Made by a program: the position numbers and the translations under genes
Shown here: in pieces, positions 36,351 through 48,749 of the stretch
Layout of the letters: the number at the start of each line of letters is the position of its first letter
How positions within the stretch are numbered: position 1 is the first letter of the stretch
From: Zonotrichia leucophrys gambelii
Lineage: Eukaryota > Chordata > Aves > Passeriformes > Passerellidae
Length of the DNA: 64,000 nucleotides
Assembly: GCF_028769735.1 (NCBI RefSeq)
Contig: NC_088186.1
Location: 10,571,001-10,635,000 of the forward strand
Reading direction: 5' to 3'
Notes under the pieces: model-generated
What the model was told of the DNA's origin: nothing
What the model saw: the letters and a program-made list of their open reading frames with translations, nothing else
Databases searched by the model: none

Positions 36351-38269
36351 GTAGATCCCAGCCCCTCTGTCTCCATTTCCTGTTCCTGTGTACCTGCAGC
36401 TCTGTTCAAGAGGCACAGCTGGATTTTGTGCTGCTCCTCAAAAGCAGATCCCAGTGCTGAGCCTGGCAGCAGGTGAATCCTGCCCAGCTCTCCAGTGACC
36501 TCCCCATTTTGGGAGATGCTTCAGAGCCCAGCCTACAGATCCTGTGTGTAAGCCCAGAGCATCCCTGACAGCCTCTTTCTCTTGTGCCTGAAATCCTGGC
36601 ATAAACAGGAGCAGCTGTCAGAGAACATTCCTGCTCACTGTGACCAGCCCCACAGACTGCAAACTCCCGGGCCACATCCCACAAAACCCCCACTGATCCC
36701 AAATAACACAACCTGATTTTTCTTTGTGTCTCTTGGCTTTTCTGTTTTAGGCCCCTTTTCCTTGCTTAGCAGTAATTTTTGAAAATCACAAATACCATCT
36801 CACAGGTGAGGATATCTGGGTGTTTCAGACCACCCTCAGGCTGCAGGAGAAGCAAAATGTGGGAATTTGTCACACAATGCCACCACACAGCCTGATGAGC
36901 AGCTGAGGAGCAAATCCCAAGGAAGGCAGGGATGGCACAGCACCTGCTGCAGTGTCACAGGGTTAAAAAGAACTGCTTTTAAGGATAAATAGGGTGGCAA
37001 GAGGTGCCAAAGTGATCTTCAGAAGAAGTACTTTTGAAAATTTGATTTTATATATATATTTAAATCAATACATCCTGAATTTACTTTATTCTTCCCCATT
37101 TGTAGCTGCTCTTACTTACTGTGTGTAGCTGGGTGCTGGGCTAAGACAGGACAGCTGGTGGGAGGGGGTCACTAATGTTCACTGGGTCTGAGGATGATGC
37201 AGGCAGCAAACAGAACATTTTCTTTTCCAGTTTCTCAGCCAGATGCCCTCAAACTCACCAGCTGGGCACAGATGTACATCCATGTTTATCTGTGTTTCCA
37301 CTGCAGTTACTGTGAGGAAAAAAAAGGAAGTGGCATTATTTTTTTTTTCCAAGATGGAATACAGAGTAAATATTTCAGAACTCCATAAATAAAAAAGATT
37401 GATCTGATCTTTTAAAAACATATTCCCCTTTGGGCTCTGACTAAGTGTGAGAAAGTTCAGCCTGAGAAGGAATTTATTTGGAAAAGCAGTGAAAGGTTAG
37501 AAGCAGGGATGTGGGCTGGAATATGCCTTGCAAATGTTAACTGTGGAGGCACAGTGCTAACGCCTTGCATGTGCAAAAACATTTGGAGGGTTGTGAATTT
37601 AAACCATGAAATTAATATCGTCAAAATTAAGGTTTTCTTGCCCACACCTTACTCATACAGGATATGGTGTTTGTAAAGTTCTGACAGGGATGGGAAGATG
37701 TGGAGGTGGTTTGCTGGTGTTAATTTATGGTTGAGGAAGAACCTTTAGCATCTCTGCTTCTTGATTAATTTGCAACATAAATGTTTCCTTAAAGTAAATT
37801 AACTTTTGAATTCTTTTACTTTTCTGGGGGGTAGCAGAGCAAAGCCCAGGAAGTTGCTTTGTTGTGCTCATTGCCACTTCCCCAGAGAAAAGTGTGATAC
37901 AGTGAGTGCTGTGTGTGTGCACACCCACGTGCAGCCACCATGGTGACCTGTGAATCATTTACAACTGCCTGATTCATTTTCCCAGTGCTCTTATTTAATA
38001 ATTCTCCTGCTCCTTGGGGAAAACTGTAAAAATGGATTTTATTTTCCTAATGTGTTTGCATTTTAAGTAAGCAAAGTCTCTTTAGATTCCCATTTGCCAA
38101 ACAAGATCTGCACATGTAAGTGACCAATGGGCTGAGACCAAGGATGATAAATTTCAGTGGAGGAGGAAGAATTAAGAAAATAATAAGAAATTTAGTTCAG
38201 GAATTTGCAGTGTGGACAAATTTTGAGTTTTAAATCCAAGGTATTGGAGGTAGTTATCCCAAGATATGG

Positions 38270-38495
38270 GGATGGTCAGGCTGGAGCTCAGGGCAAGGCT
38301 CTGCCCCCAGAGGGTGCTGGCACTGCCCAGGCTGCCCAGGGAATGGGCACGGCCCCGAGGCTGCCAGAGCTCCAGGAGCCTTTGGGCAGCGCTGCCAGGG
38401 GTGCCCAGGCTGGGGGGGCTGGGCAGGGACAGGGGCTGGGCTGGGGGATCCTGTGGGTCCCTTCCAACCCAGAACATTTTGTAGTTCTGTGACCT
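38270..38495 (+). repeat. CR1 LINE 3' end
   Basis: It carries the same 'ggtcaggctggagctcaggg' to 'ctgccaggggtgcccaggct' core as 18676 and 24421, and ends 'ggtcccttccaacccagaac' and 'attttgtagttctgtgacc'. Confidence 0.9.
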
Positions 38496-41400
38496 GTCCT
38501 CTGTCTGAGGTGGGTGAAATTGGGAACAGCTCCTGGATATCCAGTGTGTTTCCATCCAAGTCCTAAAGATACACTCAGGAACAGGACACACACTGGAGGC
38601 TTTGATGTGCTGCAAGCCCTGCAGTTCCATAGCTCTGGAGAGGAGCAGTGTCTCTCTGGGTAGTTTTAATCAGAGATTTTACAAGAGGAGGCTTTCATGT
38701 TGCCTAAAATTCTGTGATCTTCAGATGATATTATGTAGAAAATTGCTAATATTTCTTTCTCAATTCTTTCTCAGATTGCTGCCCAAATAGACCATCCTTA
38801 CAGAAATCTGGATGTTAATATTTGGAAACAAATCTCTTAGAGTTCCTAGGCAGGAAAATTATAGAAAAATATATTTATTTCAATAAAAAGAGGATAAGAA
38901 TTTTAGTAATCCCAGACTGTTCTGGTCATCCCTCAGTTTGTCCTCAAGATGCCAGGAGAGTTTTAGTGAAGGCAGAAATATATCCCTGGTGGTATCCAGT
39001 GAGTGATGCACTTTGCACCTTCCCATGTGGGTTGGAATTTAGCAATAGAAAAGGTGTGCAACAGCCATACCAGAGATTATTCCAAATTCTTCTTTCAGCC
39101 TGACCTTTTTCTGTTCAGCTGCTTGTTGGCATCTCAGCAGTGTTGAACCTGAATAGCAAACAAACCCATACACCTTCTGTATTTTAATTCTCAGTAGCTT
39201 CCCTCCTGAGGATCTTCCTAACCAGGAAGGCAGAGGAATCCAGGGATCACCTTCCTGACACCTTTTCCTTTCAGTCTAAGCAGGGTTGGTGTTCTTGATT
39301 GCCTCAGGTGATTCTGGGGAGCAGGGTCCTGCATCCCCCTGGCTTAATTTAATTTCATTTTGTTCATTAAGAGGTTTTATGGAGTCAAGATCTCTTCTTT
39401 AATGCTGCTCAGTCATTTAAGTAGCACTTCTTCTTTTCACTTTGGAAACCAGGCAGTGATAATCCATCTGAATTCCCATCTGGAAATCACAGTAAGAGCA
39501 GAATTTCTAGTCCTGGACAAATGAGTAGGAAAAAGTCAAGAGAGGTTTGCTTTTCTTTTATGAAACTCTCAGTGCTACATCATTTAATCCAAGCAGTTGT
39601 GAAATAGATGAATGGTGTGTTCCCAGCCAAGCCATTTTTACTCCAGAAGGGGCTTTAAAATAAAATTGTCTTTATTGTGTGTTATGCAGAACTCCACAGT
39701 GTGAGCTTAATGGACTTTTCCACTTGAGATGGAACTTCAGATCCTTATTGATAGGAAGATAAATCTTTCCTCATTTACAGGTTGTGTAGGTTCAAGTAGA
39801 CCTATTTTTTTAATTGTGCAAATTGAGGTAGTTCATTGCCAGATTGCTGGGAGTAACACCTTTAGACACTGATTAGACCATTCTTTGTCTTACCCTTATT
39901 CACACTTTGAATTTACAAGAAAAGAGCCCTGCCCTGCCCTGAAGTGACACCAGAATCAGGCAGGATCTGCTCATGTTGTGACCTTGTCTCATGTGTCTGA
40001 ATTCTACCTTGGATCCTCAATATCCTACTCCATGATGCTGATTTGGGGGATAATTGTAAAATATTAATATTTTTTCTTTAAATGGCTGATACTTGCTGTC
40101 TGTTTGGATTCAACCTGAGCATACTTTTAATTGAGGGAGAGGGAAATTCTTTGATGTGTAACATCCTGAGAGTGTCTCTCAGCATTCAGTAAGTAGTGTC
40201 CAAAACACCTTTTCCCAAAAACATTTTAAAAATTAATAATAGAGTTTGTGACCATCAGACTATTCTGAACCAGGGTTCATTCTCTCAGAAATTAAACCAG
40301 GATATTCCCCTCTGTAGGGAAATTCCTGGTAGTCTGGCATCAAGTTTCCAAACCTGGTAGGATTACATCCAGGCCTGGATGCTGTGCATTGAAATCTCCA
40401 TTGTGATCCATTCAGCTGACACATGGTTTCAATAAAGTATCACAGAATTTATAGATTCCTCTGGCCACCCACTTGAAAGCTTAAAAATTGCTGTGGGTAA
40501 TTCAGCCCTGTAGCTGCTGACTGCACCTGCAGCAGCTTTTCTCAGGAGCTGGAATGGCCCTGGAATCCTTCATGGAGAAGGCAAGCACGAGCCTGTGGCT
40601 CCATGCCCTTCACCTGGCACGGGGCCCCTTCCAGCTGGAAGGTGAGCCAGCACCTTGCACCAATTTTTGGGTCATTTCAGGGGATTTGACCCTTCCCTGT
40701 GAGGGTTTGGGATTATTCCTGGCTTGGCAGCTTGCATCCCAAGGATGCCCTTGTGTGAAGCATGGCAAGCACAGTGTTAACCCAGTGTGTTCCTCATTGT
40801 CTCCTGTGTTCCTGACAGAGGCCAAATGTTTGTGGGAAGGAAGTAAATTATTGTCAACTGAGTGATCTTGGAATAGTTTGCCCACAGGGAATTTTTTTTT
40901 CCTTACCCCCATTTAGGATCTGGCTTGTGCCTTTGTGTGAGAGAATTTCTGTCCTTTCCAGAATTCTGGATTTTATTATTATTTAATCCTTACTAATGTA
41001 ACTCTGGGTACTTTAATCCTCTTAAGGGTTTGCTGCTGACTTTGGGCTCAGTCCTGCTCCCTTTTCAAGGAATTTTGCCATTAGACACCTTTAAGTAGAG
41101 TTCTGATGTAAATTGAAGCTGATTTTACTGGCAGCTCTGTCCCTGGCTGTGAAATGCCTCTGTAAAGCTGTAACCTGTGTGCAAGGCACAGTTCCAGTGG
41201 GGAGGAGAGGGGGGTCTGTGCTCCTGCCTGCAGCCCTGACCCTGCCTCTCCTCACTGCCAGTCTGCAAGGAATCCTCAGAAGATGCCAAAGGCTCAGGGC
41301 AAAGGAATTGTCTGTGAGCCTGCGCGGGGAATGTTCTGCCAGCTTAGGAAGCCATAAATGTGTTCCTTTCCATCTAGGTGCCCCTCTGGCTGCGGAAAGG

Positions 41401-42117
41401 GAGAAGAAGCCTCTCTCCAGAGCTGTCTTTGTGCTGCCCTGGGTGGAATCCACAGAAACAAGTGAGGGTCCCAGATGTTTTGTTTTTTCCCTGATGTGTT
41501 GTAAGGAAGCATTAGCTGCACCCTGGGTCTTCCAGGGAGGCTGCTCAGGTGGAGTGTGCCCTGGACACAGCTTGGAGAGGTGTTTCCCCGTGGGAAGCAT
41601 GCAGCATGGTCCTCAGAAAATGCCATCCTTTCCTGTTTCTGTGCATCAGGTGCATTAGTCATGGGGACTGGCTCTTCCTGAAGAGTGCTGGTGTTGCTCA
41701 TGGTTCCTTCCAGTGAGGCAGATATCCCAGGAAAGGTGATGTTTTTTCCAGGTACTGCCACAGAGCCATTCCCCAGCTCCAGCCCTCTGGGTTTGTCATC
41801 AGCAGGACTTGAGCATCTGCCAGCAGATTTTCAGGAAACAAGGAATGTGAAACCAAGGATCAGAGCAAGTCATTGACTTGTGATCCACTGGCCAAAGCTG
41901 GAGGGATGATGCTGATCCTTTGTGGTCACTTAAACCCCACTCAGAAGGCCTTTTTGGGGCCAGAAACATCACAGCCTCAAAGACAGAAGCTGTGACATAA
42001 ATGTAATGCAGCTGCAAGAAATCCAGCCCCTCCCCTTTAAGAGCTGCTCCTGGACTTTATGTTTGGGAAACCTTGTTTGTCAAGGTGAATGAGTTATGTG
42101 GAATTGTCATAGAATGT

Positions 42118-42195
42118 AGGATTTAGAATAGAATTCCTTATGGATTTAGATTTAGAATCCTTAGGATTCCTTTAGGATTTAGAATAGAATTCCTT
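42118..42195. repeat. 22-bp direct repeat, 56 bp apart
   Basis: A 22-bp string beginning 'aggatttagaatagaattcc' occurs at 42118 and again at 42174. The sequence between is built from related 'gatttagaatcctta' pieces. Confidence 0.85.
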
Positions 42196-43904
42196 GGGTG
42201 CTTCCTTTGCCATTCCCAAACCTGCTGGTGCAAAGGAGACGCCCTGCTCATGGAGCAGGACAAGCAGTGCTGTCCAGACTGCCCTCTTCTAATCTTCCTG
42301 CTTTTCTCCTGACTGGGACCTGTAGCATTTCTGGATGTTAGGAAGAATTCATCAAGCTGTTGTGATCTGTTTACATTCAGCAGTTTTGCCCTTCCACATG
42401 TGGAGAATGTCCCTGCTAGACTGCTGTTCCTGCAGTGCTCTGCCAGAGGAGATCAATAGGATTCAGGGTGTCTGCAGGGTGCCAGTTGCTGAGAGCTCCT
42501 CTATCAAGTACCTTTTGTGATTTCTGCCATTTGAAAGCTCTGGGTGAATTCTGGGCCAGGTGGAAATTGTTCTTCACCTTGGACAGGTCCTTGAGGAGCT
42601 CCTGCAGGTGCTGTGGGGAGAGCCCATGGTTTGGGACCCTGCATGGGCTGTGCTGGCAGGGATGCCAGCTGGATGGGTGTTTCCAGTGTGGGTTCCTGGG
42701 ATGCTGTGCAGAGCTCTTGGAGCCCAGTGGGCTCAGTGTGTACCCAGCTTTTGTGGTATTCCTGCACTTAGGAGGGTGATCTGTATTTCTAGCTGTATTC
42801 TTAGTGATACAGAGCTCCTGACCTTTCAACACATTTCTGATTGCTCTTATTCCCTTCCTGGATTTCTAAAGCAAAATCCACAGAGGCCAAGTGTCCTAAG
42901 GAAAGAAGTGTCTTGTTTTGGCTGCCACTGCTGGGCATGTGTTCTCTGCCTTCTCTTTCCTGCCAAAATGAAATATGTGCTTCCTTCTCTGGGGAATATG
43001 TGAATCAAACCAACAAAAATTCTTCAAATCTTGAATGCAGGGTCTGCTGGGAAGAGAGCTGAGCTCAGCCTTGGGGCAGGGAGTTCAGCCAGTCCCAGTG
43101 AGTGCTGGACACACCACCAGAGCCAGCTGGCAGCAGCTCCTGGAGATGGGAGAGAAGAGCAGCTCATTCTTTTATTGGGATCCACTTGCAAGCAGAGTGG
43201 TCAAAACTTCTTTCAGTCCCCTTGCAGTTATTTCTTGGGGTACTTGAAAAACCTGCTCATTTGGCATCTGAGTGTGCCAGTCCTTCACAGCTGAGGAGCT
43301 GCCTTGTAATGAGGCTGTGCCTTCCCTTTTCTACTACCAGCAAGATAAGGTGCTCTATTTTGGCCTGTGTGTTAAAGATGAATTGTGAGCTGACTAAATA
43401 AGTACAGCTGGTACTCACTAGACCTCTCTCTGGAATCCCTGCTGCTGTTGAAAAGGCTCCTGAGCATGAAGGAGAATGATACTTGAGTCTGGGTTTGAGC
43501 AGATGTCTTTGGAGCATTTTGAAGGTCTGTGTTTGCAGCAGGGTCATTGCTCAGCTGGCAGCAAGGATTTGAATACCAGTAAGAACCAGCATGTTCTGGG
43601 GGCTGAGGAGTGTCCTTCCCTGCCCTAACAGTGCCTGCTGCTGTGGCTGTGCTTTGGGTGGAGCCTTAAGGTGCAGCCCCTGATGACAGCAGAGACTTTG
43701 AATCTGAGCAAACTTGCCTAGGTAGCATTGGCTGTCTGGATCCAGCTCTGCAGAGGTTTAAGGATGGTTTCAGTGTTGGTTTGCAGCCACACCTGAGCCC
43801 CTGAAGCCCCTTGCAGCTCTTCCCATGGCAAGCTGTGTTACAGGCACTGGATATTGTGCCCCAGCTGGACACCTTGGGGTAGGAGTTAGGAAAACTGCCC
43901 TGGA

Positions 43905-44025
43905 ACAGCTTTCCTGTGAGCACAGCCTGGCAGAGCTCAAGAAGCATTTGGACAATGCTCTGAGATTGTTGGGGTGTCTGATCCTTGTGGGTCCCTTCCA
44001 GCCCAGGAGATCCTGTGATTCCAAG
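43905..44025 (+). repeat. CR1 LINE 3' end, older copy
   Basis: 'agcatttggacaatgctctg', 'agattgttggggtgtctgat' and 'ccttgtgggtcccttccagc' followed by 'gatcctgtgattcc' match the CR1 tail from a different subfamily to the near-identical trio. Confidence 0.8.
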
Positions 44026-46476
44026 TGGTGCTGCAGGGAGTTCTGCCCAGGGAGGTTCTGGCTGGGAAAGCAGTGTCTGCTGGGTCAGTGCTGGGAGGCT
44101 GTCAGCAGAGATGGCTGTACTGATGAGGAGGAGAAATCCTGGCTCTGGGGAGCAGCCTCAGCAGGGACTGCTGTTCAGAGAGGTAAAGCTTGGCTGCACA
44201 TGGGCAGCTCTTTGGGAATTCTCTGTAAAGCTCCTGTCCCTGAGGCTGGGCACTGCTTGCTGGGTGTTCTGTCCTACAGAGCCCAGGAGATCAGTGCCAA
44301 GCTGGACCAGCTGGAACAAATTCTTGCTTCTTTGTAATCCCTGGAGATCCTTCTGCTGTGGGGACAGTCCCCTAACAACACCAGCAAACCCCTGTGCTCT
44401 GGGCTGTGCTGGTGGCACTTGTTACATGTTCCATGCTCCCTGCACTGCCAAGGGGAGAAGTGCCCATACCCAGCATGGGCTCTGCTGGGGACAGTAAGAT
44501 CCCTGTGTGTGACAGGTCCACAGGTAGCCATGCCTGGCCCTGTGAAATGGTGTGTTAGTTTTCTTCTGTTCTAACAAGTCTTGTTATTTACTGAGCTCCT
44601 TTCTTCCAAAGTAAGGTCATGATAGTTTTTGTTCTGTGAACATGAAAGTGCCCGGTCTTTGGGACTGCTTTGGAGAGTTAATCTTCACTTGGTCCTGTAG
44701 AGCTCATTGCACTTCAAAAAGGAGGTTGGCTCCTTGGTTTGGGGACACCCATTGAGGTGGGACTGATGCCAAGTTAGGAGTTTCTCTGCTACTTGACTGT
44801 GCTAATTGTCTGGGGGGGTTTTGCAACAGCTACACAGATACTCAGCAGCAATCATTGATCCTCTTCATTGTGGGAGAGGGCCCAGGGAAGAGGGAAGCCC
44901 TCAGCCCCGTTTTTTGACCACACAAGGAGCCTGCACAAGATCACATAATGGAACAGACACAGTTAAATGTGCCTTGCCAGTGCTTTTGCCACTGAAGTGT
45001 TCTTACAGGTGTGTTCTGCTGCTCCTCATCCTCTCCCTCAAGCCATGCTGTCTGTGCAGAGAGTCCTTTTCTCCCTGCTTGTCCAACCTAGACTTCTAAA
45101 ACCCCCTTAACTCTAGTTTAGCCCTGCTGTGCTCTGATTAAAATACAAATAGTTTTTAGTCACAAAGGTAAAGTTCCAGTGCCCAGGTGTTTAACACCAT
45201 TTAGATTTGGCAGTTTTCTCTGCTAGATCATCATAGCTCCTCCAGTCACTCTGAATAAAGGGTGACAGTGATCCTTTATTTAGTGCTGAACCCCAAGTGC
45301 TGCTGGAATGAGCAGTGAGCCCAAGTGAGTGATTACACTGTACCAATATATCGTAGCTTAAAATAGGGAGTGGTTTTAAAAGTAAAGTGATGGAGAAGTA
45401 AAATGAGAGCTTACTTAATGTGCACAGTCTGGTGTGTTGGAGTACAGGATGGAAGAGGTAAAAACAAGGCTTTAACTTTGCTGCTAGTGGGAATACATGG
45501 ACACAACTGCACTGCTGCAGGGGAGCTCCCTGAATGGCAGGTCCTTGTGAGCCCTGGCAGCTGCTGCCTGCACTCCCTGCTCCTGCTGGGAAGGAAACAC
45601 ACAGGTTTCAGGATCCCTTGTGGCTGTACAAATGATGTGTTTCACTGTGTTTGCCATGGACTTTACAATGTTTGCCACTTTGCTGTGGGCTCATAGCACC
45701 AAGCCATGGGCCTGGGGTTGTCTGACAGGTGGGGTGACTGCTCAGGAAAGGCACCCCAGGGTGTGTCAGGCAGCAGAGAGGGGAAACCCCACCAGGCTGG
45801 CCAGGAAATCCTGCTCATGCACTGATGTGGTAGCTGAGCTAAGGACACTGATCCTATTCAGAACAAACCAGATCCATAAACACTTGGAGCTGTTTTACAT
45901 CTGTCTGCCCCACACAGCTGTGGTGAGGGGTTGGTTGATGCTGGGATGAAGGGATGGGGTGTAGGGAACAAATGGATATGAAACCAAGCTTCACCAAGCC
46001 CTCCTTACTGTCCTGCTTGCCTTGGGCTGTTGGGTCTCCTGGGTTTGTTGGTTCTGACAGATCCTGGGTGCAGCTGGGAATCAGTAAACAGTGAGAAGCA
46101 GGTGTGTGCTCATACATTGCTCTGTGCTTAGTTCTGCCCCTTTGTCCCCATCCTGACCAAGAGCTGATTCTCCCTGAACTTCCAAAGGAGATGCCAGCAG
46201 GGCCTGCTGCCCTGCATCCTCATTGCTGTGAGGTCTGTGGGGTCTGCCCTGGAGAGCAGAGCTGTGTGAAGAGGAAATAAATCAGAATATGGCCCAAGCC
46301 ATATAGTGTGGGGCAGGGGGGAACAGTGTGAGGCAGTGGCTGGCTGTGTGCCTTAGAGACCCGACAGAGCACGTGGGATGTGTCAGTGCATAGGGGTGTC
46401 TGATTGACCAGTGTGATTACAGTGCTTTCCTTTCACCTCAGAGTTTCTAAACTGGTCTGTTTTCTTCTTCCTACAG

Positions 46477-46566
46477 ACAATTTTAGGTACACGTGTGACA
46501 TTTGTGGGAAAAAATATAAATACTATAGCTGCTTCCAAGAGCACAGAGACCTACATGCCGTGGATG
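46477..46566 (+). CDS. ZNF618: ZNF618 exon, C2H2 zinc finger 2 (90 bp)
   Basis: The acceptor TTCTTCCTACAG and donor G|GTGAGT, a strong site, enclose 90 bases in phase 1-1. The peptide is NNFRYTCDICGKKYKYYSCF then QEHRDLHAVD. The ligands are C-x2-C-x12-H-x3-H. Between the second Cys and the first His it differs from finger 1 only at Asn to Ser and Thr to Glu, so the two are clear duplicates. Contact positions -1, 2, 3, 6 read Y, S, C, E. The exon is unusually AT-rich in its finger core (AAAAAATATAAATAC) compared with finger 3, which encodes nearly the same residues. Confidence 0.97.
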
Positions 46567-47883
46567 GTGAGTAATGTTTTGACACTCAGACACCTGAACT
46601 AGGCTGAGAAGTCTTTGGGGAAGCAAAGTGTGGCTCTGCAGGAGCATGTGGCCTGTGCTGTGCAGGACATGGCACTGCAGGGGTCACCTCTCTTTGCCAT
46701 GGAGGCTCAGTCTACAGGCATTGCAGGGAGGAGTTGCTGTGCCTGATTCTCTCTGTGTGCATAAAACAACACCTGTGCTGGGACCAGGACCTTGCAGTGT
46801 GTCTGCAGGGAGGTCCATGGTTAGGATGGAGAGCCTGGGACTGAGTACCTCAGGGTAAATGGTCAGCCTGATTATTTGCTGGGAAGAAGTTGGTTGCTTT
46901 TTGGTTTCTGAACTTACAGGATTGTTCCCAACATACTTCTCTGTGAAGCATTCCAGATTTCAGAGTTAGGAACTTTCATTTTTGTTTATGACTGTGGTAG
47001 TGAGCTGGTGAAGTTGTCAGTGGCCCTTAAAGGGTGACTGTAGATGTGGCCTAGGCTGGTGACACCTGGACAGAAGCAGACACCCACTGCCAGAAGCAGT
47101 GTTTCTTTATTCTGCATTGGGGAAAATGAAGTATCAACGTGCTGGCTTGCCCCCTGCTTACTGAACATCTAAAGCTCCTCACCTGGGAGCCCACAGATAC
47201 TCCAGACCTTCCCTGTGTGTTCTGCAAGCCTGGCAGTACTGCTCCTCACTTGGCCAAGGAGAGTTCTAGAAGGAGGCTGCTGGAGAGCAGCAGGTTTTGA
47301 ATGGCTGGGCTGTCTCAGAAAAGCAAGTGTTTTTTCACAATACATGATTGATTATCCAAAAAAAGGCTTATGTTTACCTGGAAAGTGTGGACATCTGAAT
47401 GTGCTCTAAGGACAGCCAGTGTTCTCCTGCAGGGCACCACTGCCAGCTCCCTTCCTCCTGTGGGGAGCCAGAAGAAAATTAGTGGCACTGGCAGTCAGTG
47501 TGAGGGGAATGTGGCTGCCTCGGTCAGAAATGTCTCAGGGAGCTCTGCCAGGGGCCACAAGAGAGCTTGGGAAGGGCTCCATGAGTGTGCAAGGACTGTC
47601 CCAGCTCCTCCCTGGGGCTGCTGTGCACCTGAACTCCACCTGGGGCTGTGTCAGGGTCAGAACAAAGGCCTTGAGCATCTGTGTGAATTAGGGCTGGGCA
47701 TGCTCAACCAGGTCCTGTGAGGATGCTGCTGGGAACAGGAGGGACTGGGGCACAAAGCCTGGTTTGTTCAGTGGGGCTCAAATGTGCTGCAGCAGTGTGT
47801 GAATTGCAGGAGGAAAACAAGACCATTTAAGAGGATTTAATTTCTGTTTTGTTTCTTCCCCTCCTTCTTCTATTCTGTGTTAG
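46567..47883 (+). other. ZNF618 intron (1.3 kb)
   Basis: Bounded by GTGAGT and TATTCTGTGTTAG. Unique sequence with no repeat or further exon that I can support. Confidence 0.85.
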
Positions 47884-47919
47884 TTTTTAGTGTGGAAGGG
47901 GCCCCAGAAAACCGGGCAG
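47884..47919 (+). CDS. ZNF618: ZNF618 small spacer exon (36 bp)
   Basis: The acceptor TCTGTGTTAG precedes TT TTT AGT, and the donor G|GTAAGC follows GCA. The peptide is VFSVEGAPENRA, in phase 1-1, matching the ZNF618 segment just after finger 2. At 36 bases it is close to microexon size and skippable in frame. A pyrimidine tract (TTTCTTCCCCTCCTTCTTC) upstream supports efficient recognition. Confidence 0.92.
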
Positions 47920-48671
47920 GTAAGCCGAGCTCCTTTGTGTGCTTTATTTCACAAACCTTTTCAAGCATTCAGTAGTTCAGACACAGCAGGTTGATTCTGA
48001 ACTGGTTAGAGTCAAAGGAGTTTTGTCAGGGATTGCAGTGGGACAGGGAGCATCCTCTCTCCCTCCCCAGTGTCTACAGCCAGTAGGTTGATGCCCAGCC
48101 CTAGCAGATACCAGGCTTTTGTTGTACATTCACTTGGTCAGGCTTCAGACAAGCAAAGAAGCAGGTGTTTCATGTCTGTGGTGATCTTGTAAATTGTTCA
48201 AGGCATACACCAAATTCCTCTCTAAGGTGGGTTGGGTTGTGATTTGTTGCTAGCTGTGCTGTTAGCTGGTAGAAGTCCCAGGTTGGTATTTGGTAGGTGA
48301 TGTGCCTGCAGACTGCATTGCTGTGCCTGCTGTCAGCCAGTTCAGCAGCATTAGAGGGGAGATTCCCTGGAAGACAATCAGGAAATATGGATCAGACTTT
48401 GCAATGTGTTCATTCAGTTTTTCTCTGCATTTTTTAAGCATTAATTCCTACAAGGCCTGTTAGTGGGCTGGGAGCAGGGGTAATCCTGGGGCACCTGAGG
48501 CAGAGGAGGAGGGACAGGTCAGACAGAGGGTCACTGGTTTATCATTCCTGTTTTCCAGTCCTGTTACAGATGGAAATGTGATTACAGGTGCAGGAGCATT
48601 CAGTGCCCATGCAGCTGTAGAAGGCAAAGCTGAGGTGTTGTCAGCTGTCCTGTGGCTCTGTTCTCTTGCAG
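47920..48671 (+). other. ZNF618 intron (0.75 kb)
   Basis: Bounded by GTAAGC and TGTTCTCTTGCAG. No repeat or extra exon is visible. Confidence 0.85.
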
Positions 48672-48749
48672 ACCCCTATGACCAGGCCGTCATCGCCGCC
48701 GACGAGGTGAAGGAGGAGGAGCCCGAACCCTTCCAGAAGATTGGGCCAA
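48672..48749 (+). CDS. ZNF618: ZNF618 acidic spacer exon with sumoylation motif (78 bp)
   Basis: The acceptor TGTTCTCTTGCAG and donor A|GTAAGA enclose 78 bases in phase 1-1. The peptide is DPYDQAVIAADEVKEEEP then EPFQKIGP. It is strongly acidic. V-K-E-E at 48707-48718 fits the sumoylation consensus, with more Glu residues directly after it. The exon is GC- and CpG-rich relative to its introns. It links fingers 2 and 3 and is recognisable as ZNF618 through DEVKEE and EPFQKIGP. Confidence 0.95.

Larger units (their letters stand above)
31033..46476 (+). other. ZNF618 intron (15.4 kb)
   Basis: Begins GTAAGT in the CpG island and ends TTCTTCCTACAG. It contains CR1 copies at 34888-35130, 38270-38495 and 43905-44025, tandem repeats at 36151-36214 and 36284-36350, a hairpin at 33611-33636, a direct repeat near 42.15 kb, and candidate unannotated exons at 35334-35465 and 36751-36805. 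38,600-41,100 and 44,500-46,400 show nothing more. Confidence 0.85.
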
